Source: Auanema rhodensis
Lineage: Eukaryota > Nematoda > Chromadorea > Rhabditida > Rhabditidae
Assembly (NCBI GenBank): GCA_964057225.1
Contig: CAXKVF010000097.1
Coordinates: 38,189-102,188, forward strand
Direction: 5' to 3'
Length of the DNA stretch: 64,000 bases
Shown here: positions 27,901 through 41,704 of the stretch, in pieces
Layout: each line of letters opens with the position of its first letter
Numbering within the stretch: position 1 is the stretch's first letter
Notes under the pieces: model-generated
Seen by the model: the letters and a program-made list of their open reading frames with translations, nothing else
Told to the model about the DNA's origin: nothing
The model's database searches: none
Program-made: the position numbers and the translations under genes

Positions 27901-29738
27901 TAATTAGCATAAATTAAAGTTCACGTAAATTTCAAAGTCATGGTTACCATGAACCAATATCAATAAAAATTTGTTTTTAGACTAATATGGACATGGGAAA
28001 TCTAATTTTGAAAACCGCATCTCTTTATCTTTCACGTGAAGCGAGTTACATACCAAGTGCACATCACGTGTACATTTAATTAGCATAAATTAAAGTTCAC
28101 GTAAATTTCAAAGTCATGGTTACCATGAAGCAATATCAATAAAAATTTGTTTTTAGACTAAAATGGACATGGGGAATCTAATTTTGAAAACCGCATCTCT
28201 TTATCTTTCACGTGAAGCGAGTTACATACCAAGTGCACATCACGTGTACATTTAATTAGCATAAATTAAAGTTCACGTAAATTTCAAAGTCATGGTTACC
28301 ATGCACCAATATCAATAAAAATTTGTTTTTAGACTAATATGGACATGGGGGATCTAATTTTGAAAACCGCATCTCTTTATCTTTCACGTGAAGCGAGTTA
28401 CATACCAAGTGCACATCACGTGTACATTTAATTAGCATAAATTAAAGTTCACGTAAATTTCAAAGTCATGGTTACCATGAACCAATATCAATAAAAATTT
28501 GTTTTTAGACTAATATGGACATGGGGAATCTAATTTTGAAAACCGCATCTCTTTATCTTTCACGTGAAGCGAGTTACATACCAAGTGCACATCACGTGTA
28601 CATTTAATTAGCATAAATTAAAGTTCACGTAAATTTCAAAGTCATGGTTACCATGAAGCAATATCAATAAAAATTTGTTTTTAGACTAATATGGACATGG
28701 GGAATCTAATTTTGAAAACCGCATCTCTTTATCTTACACGTGAAGCGAGTTACATACCAAGTGCACATCACGTGTACATTTAATTAGCATAAATTAAAGT
28801 TCACGTAAATTTCAAAGTCATGGTTACCATGCACCAATATCAATAAAAATTTGTTTTTAGTTTAATATGGACATGGGGAATCTAATTTTGAAAACCGCAT
28901 CTCTTCATCTTTCACGTGAAGCGAGTTACATACCAAGTGCACATCACGTGTACATTTAATTAGCATAAATTAAAGTTCACGTAAATTTCAAAGTCATGGT
29001 TACCATGCACCAATATCAATAAAAATTTGTTTTTAGACTAATATGGACAGGGGGGATCTAATTTTGAAAACCGCATCTCTTTATCTTTCACGTGAAGCGA
29101 GTTACATACCAAGTGCACATCACGTGTACATTTAATTAGCATAAATTAAAGTTCACGTAAATTTCAAAGTCATGGTTACCATGCACCAATATCAATAAAA
29201 ATTTGTTTTTAGACTAATATGGACATGGGGGATCTAATTTTGAAAACCGCATCTCTTTATCTTTCACGTGAAGCGAGTTACATACCAAGTGCACATCACG
29301 TGTACATTTAATTAGCATAAATTAAAGTTCACGTAAATTTCAATGTCATGGTTACCATGAACCAATATCAATAAAAATTTGTTTTTAGACTAATATGGAC
29401 ATGGGGAATCTAATTTTGAAAACCGCATCTCTTTATCTTTCACGTGAAGCGAGTTACATACCAAGTGCACATCACGTGTACATTTAATTAGCATAAATTA
29501 AAGTTCACGTAAATTTCAAAGTCATGGTTACCATGCACCAATATCAATAAAAATTTGTTTTTAGTTTAATATGGACATGGGGAATCTAATTTTGAAAACC
29601 GCATCTCTTCATCTTTCACGTGAAGCGAGTTACATACCAAGTGCACATCACGTGTACATTTAATTAGCATAAATTAAAGTTCACGTAAATTTCAAAGTCA
29701 TGGTTACCATGAACCAATATCAATAAAAATTTGTTTTT
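21822..29738. repeat. Long superunit, copy 2 (45 monomers, 7917 bp)
   Basis: It directly abuts copy 1 and repeats its marker series in order, including three 175-bp monomers (ends 24284, 24459 and 27802). Single-base differences that I noticed are AATCTGTTTG at about 22694 (AATTTGTTTG in copy 1), A for G at 23400, and the normal ACGTAAATT where copy 1 has ACGTTAATT at about 18776. From 28683 on it aligns with copy 1 from 20766, so it lacks seven monomers. Identity is therefore very high, which suggests a recent duplication. Confidence 0.85.
24988..25515. repeat. Marker trimer, second copy
   Basis: It has the same three monomers as at 15839-16366, including CATGACG, 9149 bases later (GTATAC change at 25431). 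It lies in superunit copy 2. Confidence 0.8.
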
Positions 29739-30442
29739 AGACTAATATGGACATGGGGAATCTAATTTTGAAAACCGTATCTCTTTATCTTTCACGTGAA
29801 GCGAGTTACATACCAAGTGCACATCACGTGTACATTTAATTAGCATAAATTAAAGTTCACGTAAATTTCAAAGTCATGGTTACCATGCACCAATATCAAT
29901 AAAAATTTGTTTTTAAACTAATATGGACATGGGGAATCTAATTTTGAAAACCGCATCTCTTTATCTTTCACGTGAAGCGAGTTACATACCAAGTGCACAT
30001 CACGTGTACATTTAATTAGCATAAATTAAAGTTCACGTAAATTTCAAAGTCATGGTTACCATGAACCAATATCAATAAAAATTTGTTTTTAGACTAATAT
30101 GGACATGGGGAATCTAATTTTGAAAACCGCATCTCTTTATCTTTCACGTGAAGCGAGTTACATACCAAGTGCACATCACGTGTACATTTAATTAGCATAA
30201 ATTAAAGTTCACGTAAATTTCAAAGTCATGGTTACCATGCACCAATATCAATAAAAATTTGTTTTTAGACTAATATGGACATGGGGAATCTAATTTTGAA
30301 AACCGCATCTCTTTATCTTTCACGTGAAGCGAGTTACATACCAAGTGCACATCACGTGTACATTTAATTAGCATAAATTAAAGTTCACGTAAATTTCAAA
30401 GTCATGGTTACCATGCACCAATATCAATAAAAATTTGTTTTT

Positions 30443-30794
30443 AGACTAATATGGACATGGGGAATCTAATTTTGAAAACCGCATCTCTTTATCTTTCACA
30501 TGAAGCGAGTTACATACCAAGTGCACATCACGTGTACATTTAATTAGCATAAATTAAAGTTCACGTAAATTTCAAAGTCATGGTTACCATGAAGCAATAT
30601 CAATAAAAATTTGTTTTTAGACTAATATGGACATGGGGAATCTAATTTTGAAAACCGCATCTCTTTATCTTTCACATGAAGCGAGTTACATACCAAGTGC
30701 ACATCACGTATACATTTAATTAGCATAAATTAAAGTTCACGTAAATTTCAAAGTCATGGTTACCATGCACCAATATCAATAAAAATTTGTTTTT
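30443..30794. repeat. Marker trimer, third copy, reduced to two monomers
   Basis: The CACATG class G monomer and the CACATG/GTATAC class C monomer (change at 30710) are present. The first of the pair begins AGAC rather than AAAC, and the CTAAATTTG monomer is missing, replaced by an ordinary class C unit. It lies 30 monomers after the second copy, showing that the superunit was shortened or recombined here. Confidence 0.75.
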
Positions 30795-32553
30795 AGACTA
30801 ATATGGACATGGGGAATCTAATTTTGAAAACCGCATCTCTTTATCTTTCACGTGAAGCGAGTTACATACCAAGTGCACATCACGTGTACATTTAATTAGC
30901 ATAAATTAAAGTTCACGTAAATTTCAAAGTCATGGTTACCATGCACCAATATCAATAAAAATTTGTTTTTAGACTAATATGGACATGGGGAATCTAATTT
31001 TGAAAACCGCATCTCTTTATCTTTCACGTGAAGCGAGTTACATACCAAGTGCACATCACGTGTACATTTAATTAGCATAAATTAAAGTTCACGTAAATTT
31101 CAAAGTCATGGTTACCATGAACCAATATCAATAAAAATTTGTTTTTAGACTAATATGGACATGGGGAATCTAATTTTGAAAACCGCATCTCTTTATCTTT
31201 CACGTGAAGCGAGTTACATACCAAGTGCACATCACGTGTACATTTAATTAGCATAAATTAAAGTTCACGTAAATTTCAAAGTCATGGTTACCATGAACCA
31301 ATATCAATAAAAATTTGTTTTTAGACTAATATGGACATGGGGAATCTAATTTTGAAAACCGCATCTCTTTATCTTTCACGTGAAGCGAGTTACATACCAA
31401 GTGCACATCACGTGTACATTTAATTAGCATAAATTAAAGTTCACGTAAATTTCAAAGTCATGGTTACCATGAAGCAATATCAATAAAAATTTGTTTTTAG
31501 ACTAATATTGACATGGGGAATCTAATTTTGAAAACCGCATCTCTTTATCTTTCACGTGAAGCGAGTTACATACCAAGTGCACATCACGTGTACATTTAAT
31601 TAGCATAAATTAAAGTTCACGTAAATTTCAAAGTCATGGTTACCATGAACCAATATCAATAAAAATTTGTTTTTAGACTAATATGGACATGGGGAATCTA
31701 ATTTTGAAAACCGCATCTCTTTATCTTTCACGTGAAGCGAGTTACATACCAAGTGCACATCACGTGTACATTTAATTAGCATAAATTAAAGTTCACGTAA
31801 ATTTCAAAGTCATGGTTACCATGAAGCAATATCAATAAAAATTTGTTTTTAGACTAATATGGACATGGGGAATCTAATTTTGAAAACCGCATCTCTTTAT
31901 CTTTCACGTGAAGCGAGTTACATACCAAGTGCACATCACGTGTACATTTAATTAGCATAAATTAAAGTTCACGTAAATTTCAAAGTCATGGTTACCATGA
32001 AGCAATATCAATAAAAATTTCTTTTAGACTAATATGGACATGGGGAATCTAATTTTGAAAACCGCATCTCTTTATCTTTCACGTGAAGCGAGTTACATAC
32101 CAAGTGCACATCACGTGTACATTTAATTAGCATAAATTAAAGTTCACGTAAATTTCAAAGTCATGGTTACCATGAACCAATATCAATAAAAATTTGTTTT
32201 TAGACTAATATGGACATGGGAAATCTAATTTTGAAAACCGCATCTCTTTATCTTTCACGTGAAGCGAGTTACATACCAAGTGCACATCACGTGTACATTT
32301 AATTAGCATAAATTAAAGTTCACGTAAATTTCAAAGTCATGGTTACCATGAAGCAATATCAATAAAAATTTGTTTTTAGACTAATATGGACATGGGGAAT
32401 CTAATTTTGAAAACCGCATCTCTTTATCTTTCACGTGAAGCGAGTTACATACCAAGTGCACATCACGTGTACATTTAATTAGCATAAATTAAAGTTCACG
32501 TAAATTTCAAAGTCATGGTTACCATGCACCAATATCAATAAAAATTTGTTTTT

Positions 32554-34489
32554 AGACTAATATGGACATGGGAAATCTAATTTTGAAAACCGCATCTCTT
32601 TATCTTTCACGTGAAGCGAGTTACATACCAAGTGCACATCACGTGTACATTTAATTAGCATAAATTAAAGTTCACGTAAATTTCAAAGTCATGGTTACCA
32701 TGAAGCAATATCAATAAAAATTTGTTTTTAGACTAATATGGACATGGGGAATCTAATTTTGAAAACCGCATCTCTTTATCTTTCACGTGAAGCGAGTTAC
32801 ATACCAAGTGCACATCACGTGTACATTTAATTAGCATAAATTAAAGTTCACGTAAATTTCAAAGTCATGGTTACCATGCACCAATATCAATAAAAATTTG
32901 TTTTTAGACTAATATGGACATGGGGGATCTAATTTTGAAAACCGCATCTCTTTATCTTTCACGTGAAGCGAGTTACATACCAAGTGCACATCACGTGTAC
33001 ATTTAATTAGCATAAATTAAAGTTCACGTAAATTTCAAAGTCATGGTTACCATGCACCAATATCAATAAAAATTTGTTTTTAGACTAATATGGACATGGG
33101 GGATCTAATTTTGAAAACCGCATCTCTTTATCTTTCACGTGAAGCGAGTTACATACCAAGTGCACATCACGTGTACATTTAATTAGCATAAATTAAAGTT
33201 CACGTAAATTTCAATGTCATGGTTACCATGAACCAATATCAATAAAAATTTGTTTTTAGACTAATATGGACATGGGGAATCTAATTTTGAAAACCGCATC
33301 TCTTTATCTTTCACGTGAAGCGAGTTACATACCAAGTGCACATCACGTGTACATTTAATTAGCATAAATTAAAGTTCACGTAAATTTCAAAGTCATGGTT
33401 ACCATGCACCAATATCAATAAAAATTTGTTTTTAGTTTAATATGGACATGGGGAATCTAATTTTGAAAACCGCATCTCTTCATCTTTCACGTGAAGCGAG
33501 TTACATACCAAGTGCACATCACGTGTACATTTAATTAGCATAAATTAAAGTTCACGTAAATTTCAAAGTCATGGTTACCATGCACCAATATCAATAAAAA
33601 TTTGTTTTTAGACTAATATGGACATGGGGAATCTAATTTTGAAAACCGCATCTCTTTATCTTTCACGTGAAGCGAGTTACATACCAAGTGCACATCACGT
33701 GTACATTTAATTAGCATAAATTAAAGTTCACGTAAATTTCAAAGTCATGGTTACCATGAACCAATATCAATAAAAATTTGTTTTTAGACTAATATGGACA
33801 TGGGAAATCTAATTTTGAAAACCGCATCTCTTTATCTTTCACGTGAAGCGAGTTACATACCAAGTGCACATCACGTGTACATTTAATTAGCATAAATTAA
33901 AGTTCACGTAAATTTCAAAGTCATGGTTACCATGAAGCAATATCAATAAAAATTTGTTTTTAGACTAATATGGACATGGGGAATCTAATTTTGAAAACCG
34001 CATCTCTTTATCTTTCACGTGAAGCGAGTTACATACCAAGTGCACATCACGTGTACATTTAATTAGCATAAATTAAAGTTCACGTAAATTTCAAAGTCAT
34101 GGTTACCATGCACCAATATCAATAAAAATTTGTTTTTAGACTAATATGGACATGGGGGATCTAATTTTGAAAACCGCATCTCTTTATCTTTCACGTGAAG
34201 CGAGTTACATACCAAGTGCACATCACGTGTACATTTAATTAGCATAAATTAAAGTTCACGTAAATTTCAAAGTCATGGTTACCATGCACCAATATCAATA
34301 AAAATTTGTTTTTAGACTAATATGGACATGGGGGATCTAATTTTGAAAACCGCATCTCTTTATCTTTCACGTGAAGCGAGTTACATACCAAGTGCACATC
34401 ACGTGTACATTTAATTAGCATAAATTAAAGTTCACGTAAATTTCAATGTCATGGTTACCATGAACCAATATCAATAAAAATTTGTTTTT
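32554..34489. repeat. 7-monomer duplication (1232-bp step)
   Basis: The run GGGAAATC (G), plain (C), GGGGGATC (C), GGGGGATC with CAATGTC (A) starts at 32554 and again at 33786, 1232 bases later. Between them lie a plain class C, a TTTAATATGG/CTTCATC class C and a plain class A monomer. After the second run a CAATGTC change appears on a monomer without GGGGGATC (about 34622), a combination that suggests a small conversion or crossover. Confidence 0.72.
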
Positions 34490-37400
34490 AGACTAATATG
34501 GACATGGGGAATCTAATTTTGAAAACCGCATCTCTTTATCTTTCACGTGAAGCGAGTTACATACCAAGTGCACATCACGTGTACATTTAATTAGCATAAA
34601 TTAAAGTTCACGTAAATTTCAATGTCATGGTTACCATGAACCAATATCAATAAAAATTTGTTTTTAGACTAATATGGACATGGGGAATCTAATTTTGAAA
34701 ACCGCATCTCTTTATCTTTCACGTGAAGCGAGTTACATACCAAGTGCACATCACGTGTACATTTAATTAGCATAAATTAAAGTTCACGTAAATTTCAAAG
34801 TCATGGTTACCATGAACCAATATCAATAAAAATTTGTTTTTAGACTAATATGGACATGGGGAATCTAATTTTGAAAACCGCATCTCTTTATCTTTCACGT
34901 GAAGCGAGTTACATACCAAGTGCACATCACGTGTACATTTAATTAGCATAAATTAAAGTTCACGTAAATTTCAAAGTCATGGTTACCATGAAGCAATATC
35001 AATAAAAATTTGTTTTTAGACTAATATGGACATGGGGAATCTAATTTTGAAAACCGCATCTCTTTATCTTTCACGTGAAGCGAGTTACATACCAAGTGCA
35101 CATCACGTGTACATTTAATTAGCATAAATTAAAGTTCACGTAAATTTCAAAGTCATGGTTACCATGAAGCAATATCAATAAAAATTTGTTTTTAGACTAA
35201 TATGGACATGGGGAATCTAATTTTGAAAACCGCATCTCTTTATCTTTCACGTGAAGCGAGTTACATACCAAGTGCACATCACGTGTACATTTAATTAGCA
35301 TAAATTAAAGTTCACGTAAATTTCAAAGTCATGGTTACCATGAACCAATATCAATAAAAATTTGTTTTTAGACTAATATGGACATGGGGAATCTAATTTT
35401 GAAAACCGCATCTCTTTATCTTTCACGTGAAGCGAGTTACATACCAAGTGCACATCACGTGTACATTTAATTAGCATAAATTAAAGTTCACGTAACTTTC
35501 AAAGTCATGGTTACCATGCACCAATATCAATAAAAATTTGTTTTTAGACTAATATGGACATGGGGAATCTAATTTTGAAAACCGCATCTCTTTATCTTTC
35601 ACGTGAAGCGAGTTACATACCAAGTGCACATCACGTGTACATTTAATTAGCATAAATTAAAGTTCACGTAAATTTCAAAGTCATGGTTACCATGCACCAA
35701 TATCAATAAAAATTTGTTTTTAGTTTAATATGGACATGGGGAATCTAATTTTGAAAACCGCATCTCTTTATCTTTCACGTGAAGCGAGTTACATACCAAG
35801 TGCACATCACGTGTACATTTAATTAGCATAAATTAAAGTTCACGTAAATTTCAAAGTCATGGTTACCATGAACCAATATCAATAAAAATTTGTTTTTAGA
35901 CTAATATGGACATGGGGAATCTAATTTTGAAAACCGCATCTCTTTATCTTTCACGTGAAGCGAGTTACATACCAAGTGCACATCACGTGTACATTTAATT
36001 AGCATAAATTAAAGTTCACGTAAATTTCAAAGTCATGGTTACCATGCACCAATATCAATAAAAATTTGTTTTTAGACTAATATGGACATGGGGAATCTAA
36101 TTTTGAAAACCGCATCTCTTTATCTTTCACGTGAAGCGAGTTACATACCAAGTGCACATCACGTGTACATTTAATTAGCATAAATTAAAGTTCACGTAAA
36201 TTTCAAAGTCATGGTTACCATGAACCAATATCAATAAAAATTTGTTTTTAGACTAATATGGACATGGGGAATCTAATTTTGAAAACCGCATCTCTTTATC
36301 TTTCACGTGAAGCGAGTTACATACCAAGTGCACATCACGTGTACATTTAATTAGCATAAATTAAAGTTCACGTAAATTTCAAAGTCATGGTTACCATGAA
36401 GCAATATCAATAAAAATTTGTTTTTAGACTAATATGGACATGGGGAATCTAATTTTGAAAACCGCATCTCTTTATCTTTCACGTGAAGCGAGTTACATAC
36501 CAAGTGCACATCACGTGTACATTTAATTAGCATAAATTAAAGTTCACGTAAATTTCAAAGTCATGGTTACCATGAAGCAATATCAATAAAAATTTGTTTT
36601 TAGACTAATATGGACATGGGGAATCTAATTTTGAAAACCGCATCTCTTTATCTTTCACGTGAAGCGAGTTACATACCAAGTGCACATCACGTGTACATTT
36701 AATTAGCATAAATTAAAGTTCACGTAAATTTCAAAGTCATGGTTACCATGAACCAATATCAATAAAAATTTGTTTTTAGACTAATATGGACATGGGAAAT
36801 CTAATTTTGAAAACCGCATCTCTTTATCTTTCACGTGAAGCGAGTTACATACCAAGTGCACATCACGTGTACATTTAATTAGCATAAATTAAAGTTCACG
36901 TAAATTTCAAAGTCATGGTTACCATGAAGCAATATCAATAAAAATTTGTTTTTAGACTAATATGGACATGGGGAATCTAATTTTGAAAACCGCATCTCTT
37001 TATCTTTCACGTGAAGCGAGTTACATACCAAGTGCACATCACGTGTACATTCAATTAGCATAAATTAAAGTTCACGTAAATTTCAAAGTCATGGTTACCA
37101 TGCACCAATATCAATAAAAATTTGTTTTTAGACTAATATGGACAGGGGGGATCTAATTTTGAAAACCGCATCTCTTTATCTTTCACGTGAAGCGAGTTAC
37201 ATACCAAGTGCACATCACGTGTACATTTAATTAGCATAAATTAAAGTTCACGTAAATTTCAAAGTCATGGTTACCATGCACCAATATCAATAAAAATTTG
37301 TTTTTAGACTAATATGGACATGGGGAATCTAATTTTGAAAACCGCATCTCTTTATCTTTCACGTGAAGCGAGTTACATACCAAGTGCACATCACGTGTAC

Positions 37401-38361
37401 ATTTAATTAGCATAAATTAAAGTTCACGTAAATTTCAAAGTCATGGTTACCATGCACCAATATCAATAAAAATTTGTTTTTAGTTTAATATGGACATGGG
37501 GAATCTAATTTTGAAAACCGCATCTCTTTATCTTTCACGTGAAGCGAGTTACATACCAAGTGCACATCACGTGTACATTTAATTAGCATAAATTAAAGTT
37601 CACGTAAATTTCAAAGTCATGGTTACCATGCACCAATATCAATAAAAATTTGTTTTTAGACTAATATGGACATGGGGAATCTAATTTTGAAAACCGCATC
37701 TCTTTATCTTTCACGTGAAGCGAGTTACATACCAAGTGCACATCACGTGTACATTTAATTAGCATAAATTAAAGTTCACGTAAATTTCAAAGTCATGGTT
37801 ACCATGAACCAATATCAATAAAAATTTGTTTTTAGACTAATATGGACATGGGGAATCTAATTTTGAAAACCGTATCTCTTTATCTTTCACGTGAAGCGAG
37901 TTACATACCAAGTGCACATCACGTGTACATTTAATTAGCATAAATTAAAGTTCACGTAAATTTCAAAGTCATGGTTACCATGCACCAATATCAATAAAAA
38001 TTTGTTTTTAAACTAATATGGACATGGGGAATCTAATTTTGAAAACCGCATCTCTTTATCTTTCACGTGAAGCGAGTTACATACCAAGTGCACATCACGT
38101 GTACATTTAATTAGCATAAATTAAAGTTCACGTAAATTTCAAAGTCATGGTTACCATGAACCAATATCAATAAAAATTTGTTTTTAGACTAATATGGACA
38201 TGGGGAATCTAATTTTGAAAACCGCATCTCTTTATCTTTCACGTGAAGCGAGTTACATACCAAGTGCACATCACGTGTACATTTAATTAGCATAAATTAA
38301 AGTTCACGTAAATTTCAAAGTCATGGTTACCATGCACCAATATCAATAAAAATTTGTTTTT

Positions 38362-38889
38362 AAACTAATATGGACATGGGGAATCTAAATTTGAAAACCG
38401 CATCTCTTTATCTTTCACGTGAAGCGAGTTACATACCAAGTGCACATCACGTGTACATTTAATTAGCATAAATTAAAGTTCACGTAAATTTCAAAGTCAT
38501 GGTTACCATGAAGCAATATCAATAAAAATTTGTTTTTAAACTAATATGGACATGGGGAATCTAATTTTGAAAACCGCATCTCTTTATCTTTCACATGAAG
38601 CGAGTTACATACCAAGTGCACATCACGTGTACATTTAATTAGCATAAATTAAAGTTCACGTAAATTTCAAAGTCATGGTTACCATGAAGCAATATCAATA
38701 AAAATTTGTTTTTAGACTAATATGGACATGGGGAATCTAATTTTGAAAACCGCATCTCTTTATCTTTCACATGAAGCGAGTTACATACCAAGTGCACATC
38801 ACGTATACATTTAATTAGCATAAATTAAAGTTCACGTAAATTTCAAAGTCATGGTTACCATGCACCAATATCAATAAAAATTTGTTTTT
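38362..38889. repeat. Marker trimer, fourth copy
   Basis: All three monomers are back (GTATAC change at 38805), but the first has the normal CATCACG instead of CATGACG. It lies 46 monomers after the third copy. Confidence 0.78.
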
Positions 38890-41704
38890 AGACTAATATG
38901 GACATGGGGAATCTAATTTTGAAAACCGCATCTCTTTATCTTTCACGTGAAGCGAGTTACATACCAAGTGCACATCACGTGTACATTTAATTAGCATAAA
39001 TTAAAGTTCACGTAAATTTCAAAGTCATGGTTACCATGAACCAATATCAATAAAAATTTGTTTTTAGACTAATATGGACATGGGGAATCTAATTTTGAAA
39101 ACCGCATCTCTTTATCTTTCACGTGAAGCGAGTTACATACCAAGTGCACATCACGTGTACATTTAATTAGCATAAATCAAAGTTCACGTAAATTTCAAAG
39201 TCATGGTTACCATGAACCAATATCAATAAAAATTTGTTTTTAGACTAATATGGACATGGGGAATCTAATTTTGAAAACCGCATCTCTTTATCTTTCACGT
39301 GAAGCGAGTTACATACCAAGTGCACATCACGTGTACATTTAATTAGCATAAATTAAAGTTCACGTAAATTTCAAAGTCATGGTTACCATGAAGCAATATC
39401 AATAAAAATTTGTTTTTAGACTAATATGGACATGGGGAATCTAATTTTGAAAACCGCATCTCTTTATCTTTCACGTGAAGCGAGTTACATACCAAGTGCA
39501 CATCACGTGTACATTTAATTAGCATAAATTAAAGTTCACGTAAATTTCAAAGTCATGGTTACCATGAAGCAATATCAATAAAAATTTCTTTTAGACTAAT
39601 ATGGACATGGGGAATCTAATTTTGAAAACCGCATCTCTTTATCTTTCACGTGAAGCGAGTTACATACCAAGTGCACATCACGTGTACATTTAATTAGCAT
39701 AAATTAAAGTTCACGTAAATTTCAAAGTCATGGTTACCATGAACCAATATCAATAAAAATTTGTTTTTAGACTAATATGGACATGGGAAATCTAATTTTG
39801 AAAACCGCATCTCTTTATCTTTCACGTGAAGCGAGTTACATACCAAGTGCACATCACGTGTACATTTAATTAGCATAAATTAAAGTTCACGTAAATTTCA
39901 AAGTCATGGTTACCATGAAGCAATATCAATAAAAATTTGTTTTTAGACTAATATGGACATGGGGAATCTAATTTTGAAAACCGCATCTCTTTATCTTTCA
40001 CGTGAAGCGAGTTACATACCAAGTGCACATCACGTGTACATTTAATTAGCATAAATTAAAGTTCACGTAAATTTCAAAGTCATGGTTACCATGCACCAAT
40101 ATCAATAAAAATTTGTTTTTAGACTAATATGGACATGGGGGATCTAATTTTGAAAACCGCATCTCTTTATCTTTCACGTGAAGCGAGTTACATACCAAGT
40201 GCACATCACGTGTACATTTAATTAGCATAAATTAAAGTTCACGTAAATTTCAAAGTCATGGTTACCATGCACCAATATCAATAAAAATTTGTTTTTAGAC
40301 TAATATGGACATGGGGGATCTAATTTTGAAAACCGCATCTCTTTATCTTTCACGTGAAGCGAGTTACATACCAAGTGCACATCACGTGTACATTTAATTA
40401 GCATAAATTAAAGTTCACGTAAATTTCAATGTCATGGTTACCATGAACCAATATCAATAAAAATTTGTTTTTAGACTAATATGGACATGGGGAATCTAAT
40501 TTTGAAAACCGCATCTCTTTATCTTTCACGTGAAGCGAGTTACATACCAAGTGCACATCACGTGTACATTTAATTAGCATAAATTAAAGTTCACGTAAAT
40601 TTCAAAGTCATGGTTACCATGCACCAATATCAATAAAAATTTGTTTTTAGACTAATATGGACATGGGGAATCTAATTTTGAAAACCGCATCTCTTCATCT
40701 TTCACGTGAAGCGAGTTACATACCAAGTGCACATCACGTGTACATTTAATTAGCATAAATTAAAGTTCACGTAAATTTCAAAGTCATGGTTACCATGCAC
40801 CAATATCAATAAAAATTTGTTTTTAGACTAATATGGACATGGGGAATCTAATTTTGAAAACCGCATCTCTTTATCTTTCACGTGAAGCGAGTTACATACC
40901 AAGTGCACATCACGTGTACATTTAATTAGCATAAATTAAAGTTCACGTAAATTTCAAAGTCATGGTTACCATGAACCAATATCAATAAAAATTTGTTTTT
41001 AGACTAATATGGACATGGGGAATCTAATTTTGAAAACCGCATCTCTTTATCTTTCACGTGAAGCGAGTTACATACCAAGTGCACATCACGTGTACATTTA
41101 ATTAGCATAAATTAAAGTTCACGTAACTTTCAAAGTCATGGTTACCATGCACCAATATCAATAAAAATTTGTTTTTAGACTAATATGGACATGGGGAATC
41201 TAATTTTGAAAACCGCATCTCTTTATCTTTCACGTGAAGCGAGTTACATACCAAGTGCACATCACGTGTACATTTAATTAGCATAAATTAAAGTTCACGT
41301 AAATTTCAAAGTCATGGTTACCATGAACCAATATCAATGAAAATTTGTTTTTAGACTAATATGGACATGGGGAATCTAATTTTGAAAACCGCATCTCTTT
41401 ATCTTTCACGTGAAGCGAGTTACATACCAAGTGCACATCACGTGTACATTTAATTAGCATAAATTAAAGTTCACGTAAATTTCAAAGTCATGGTTACCAT
41501 GCACCAATATCAATAAAAATTTGTTTTTAGACTAATATGGACATGGGGAATCTAATTTTGAAAACCGCATCTCTTTATCTTTCACGTGAAGCGAGTTACA
41601 TACCAAGTGCACATCACGTGTACATTTAATTAGCATAAATTAAAGTTCACGTAAATTTCAAAGTCATGGTTACCATGAACCAATATCAATAAAAATTTGT
41701 TTTT

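Noticed and set aside
12673-29738. Pure assembly artefact for the 9.1-kb duplication
   Set aside because: Private differences between the copies (about 18776, 22694, 23400 and the 7-monomer gain) argue for two real copies, though only raw reads can settle it.
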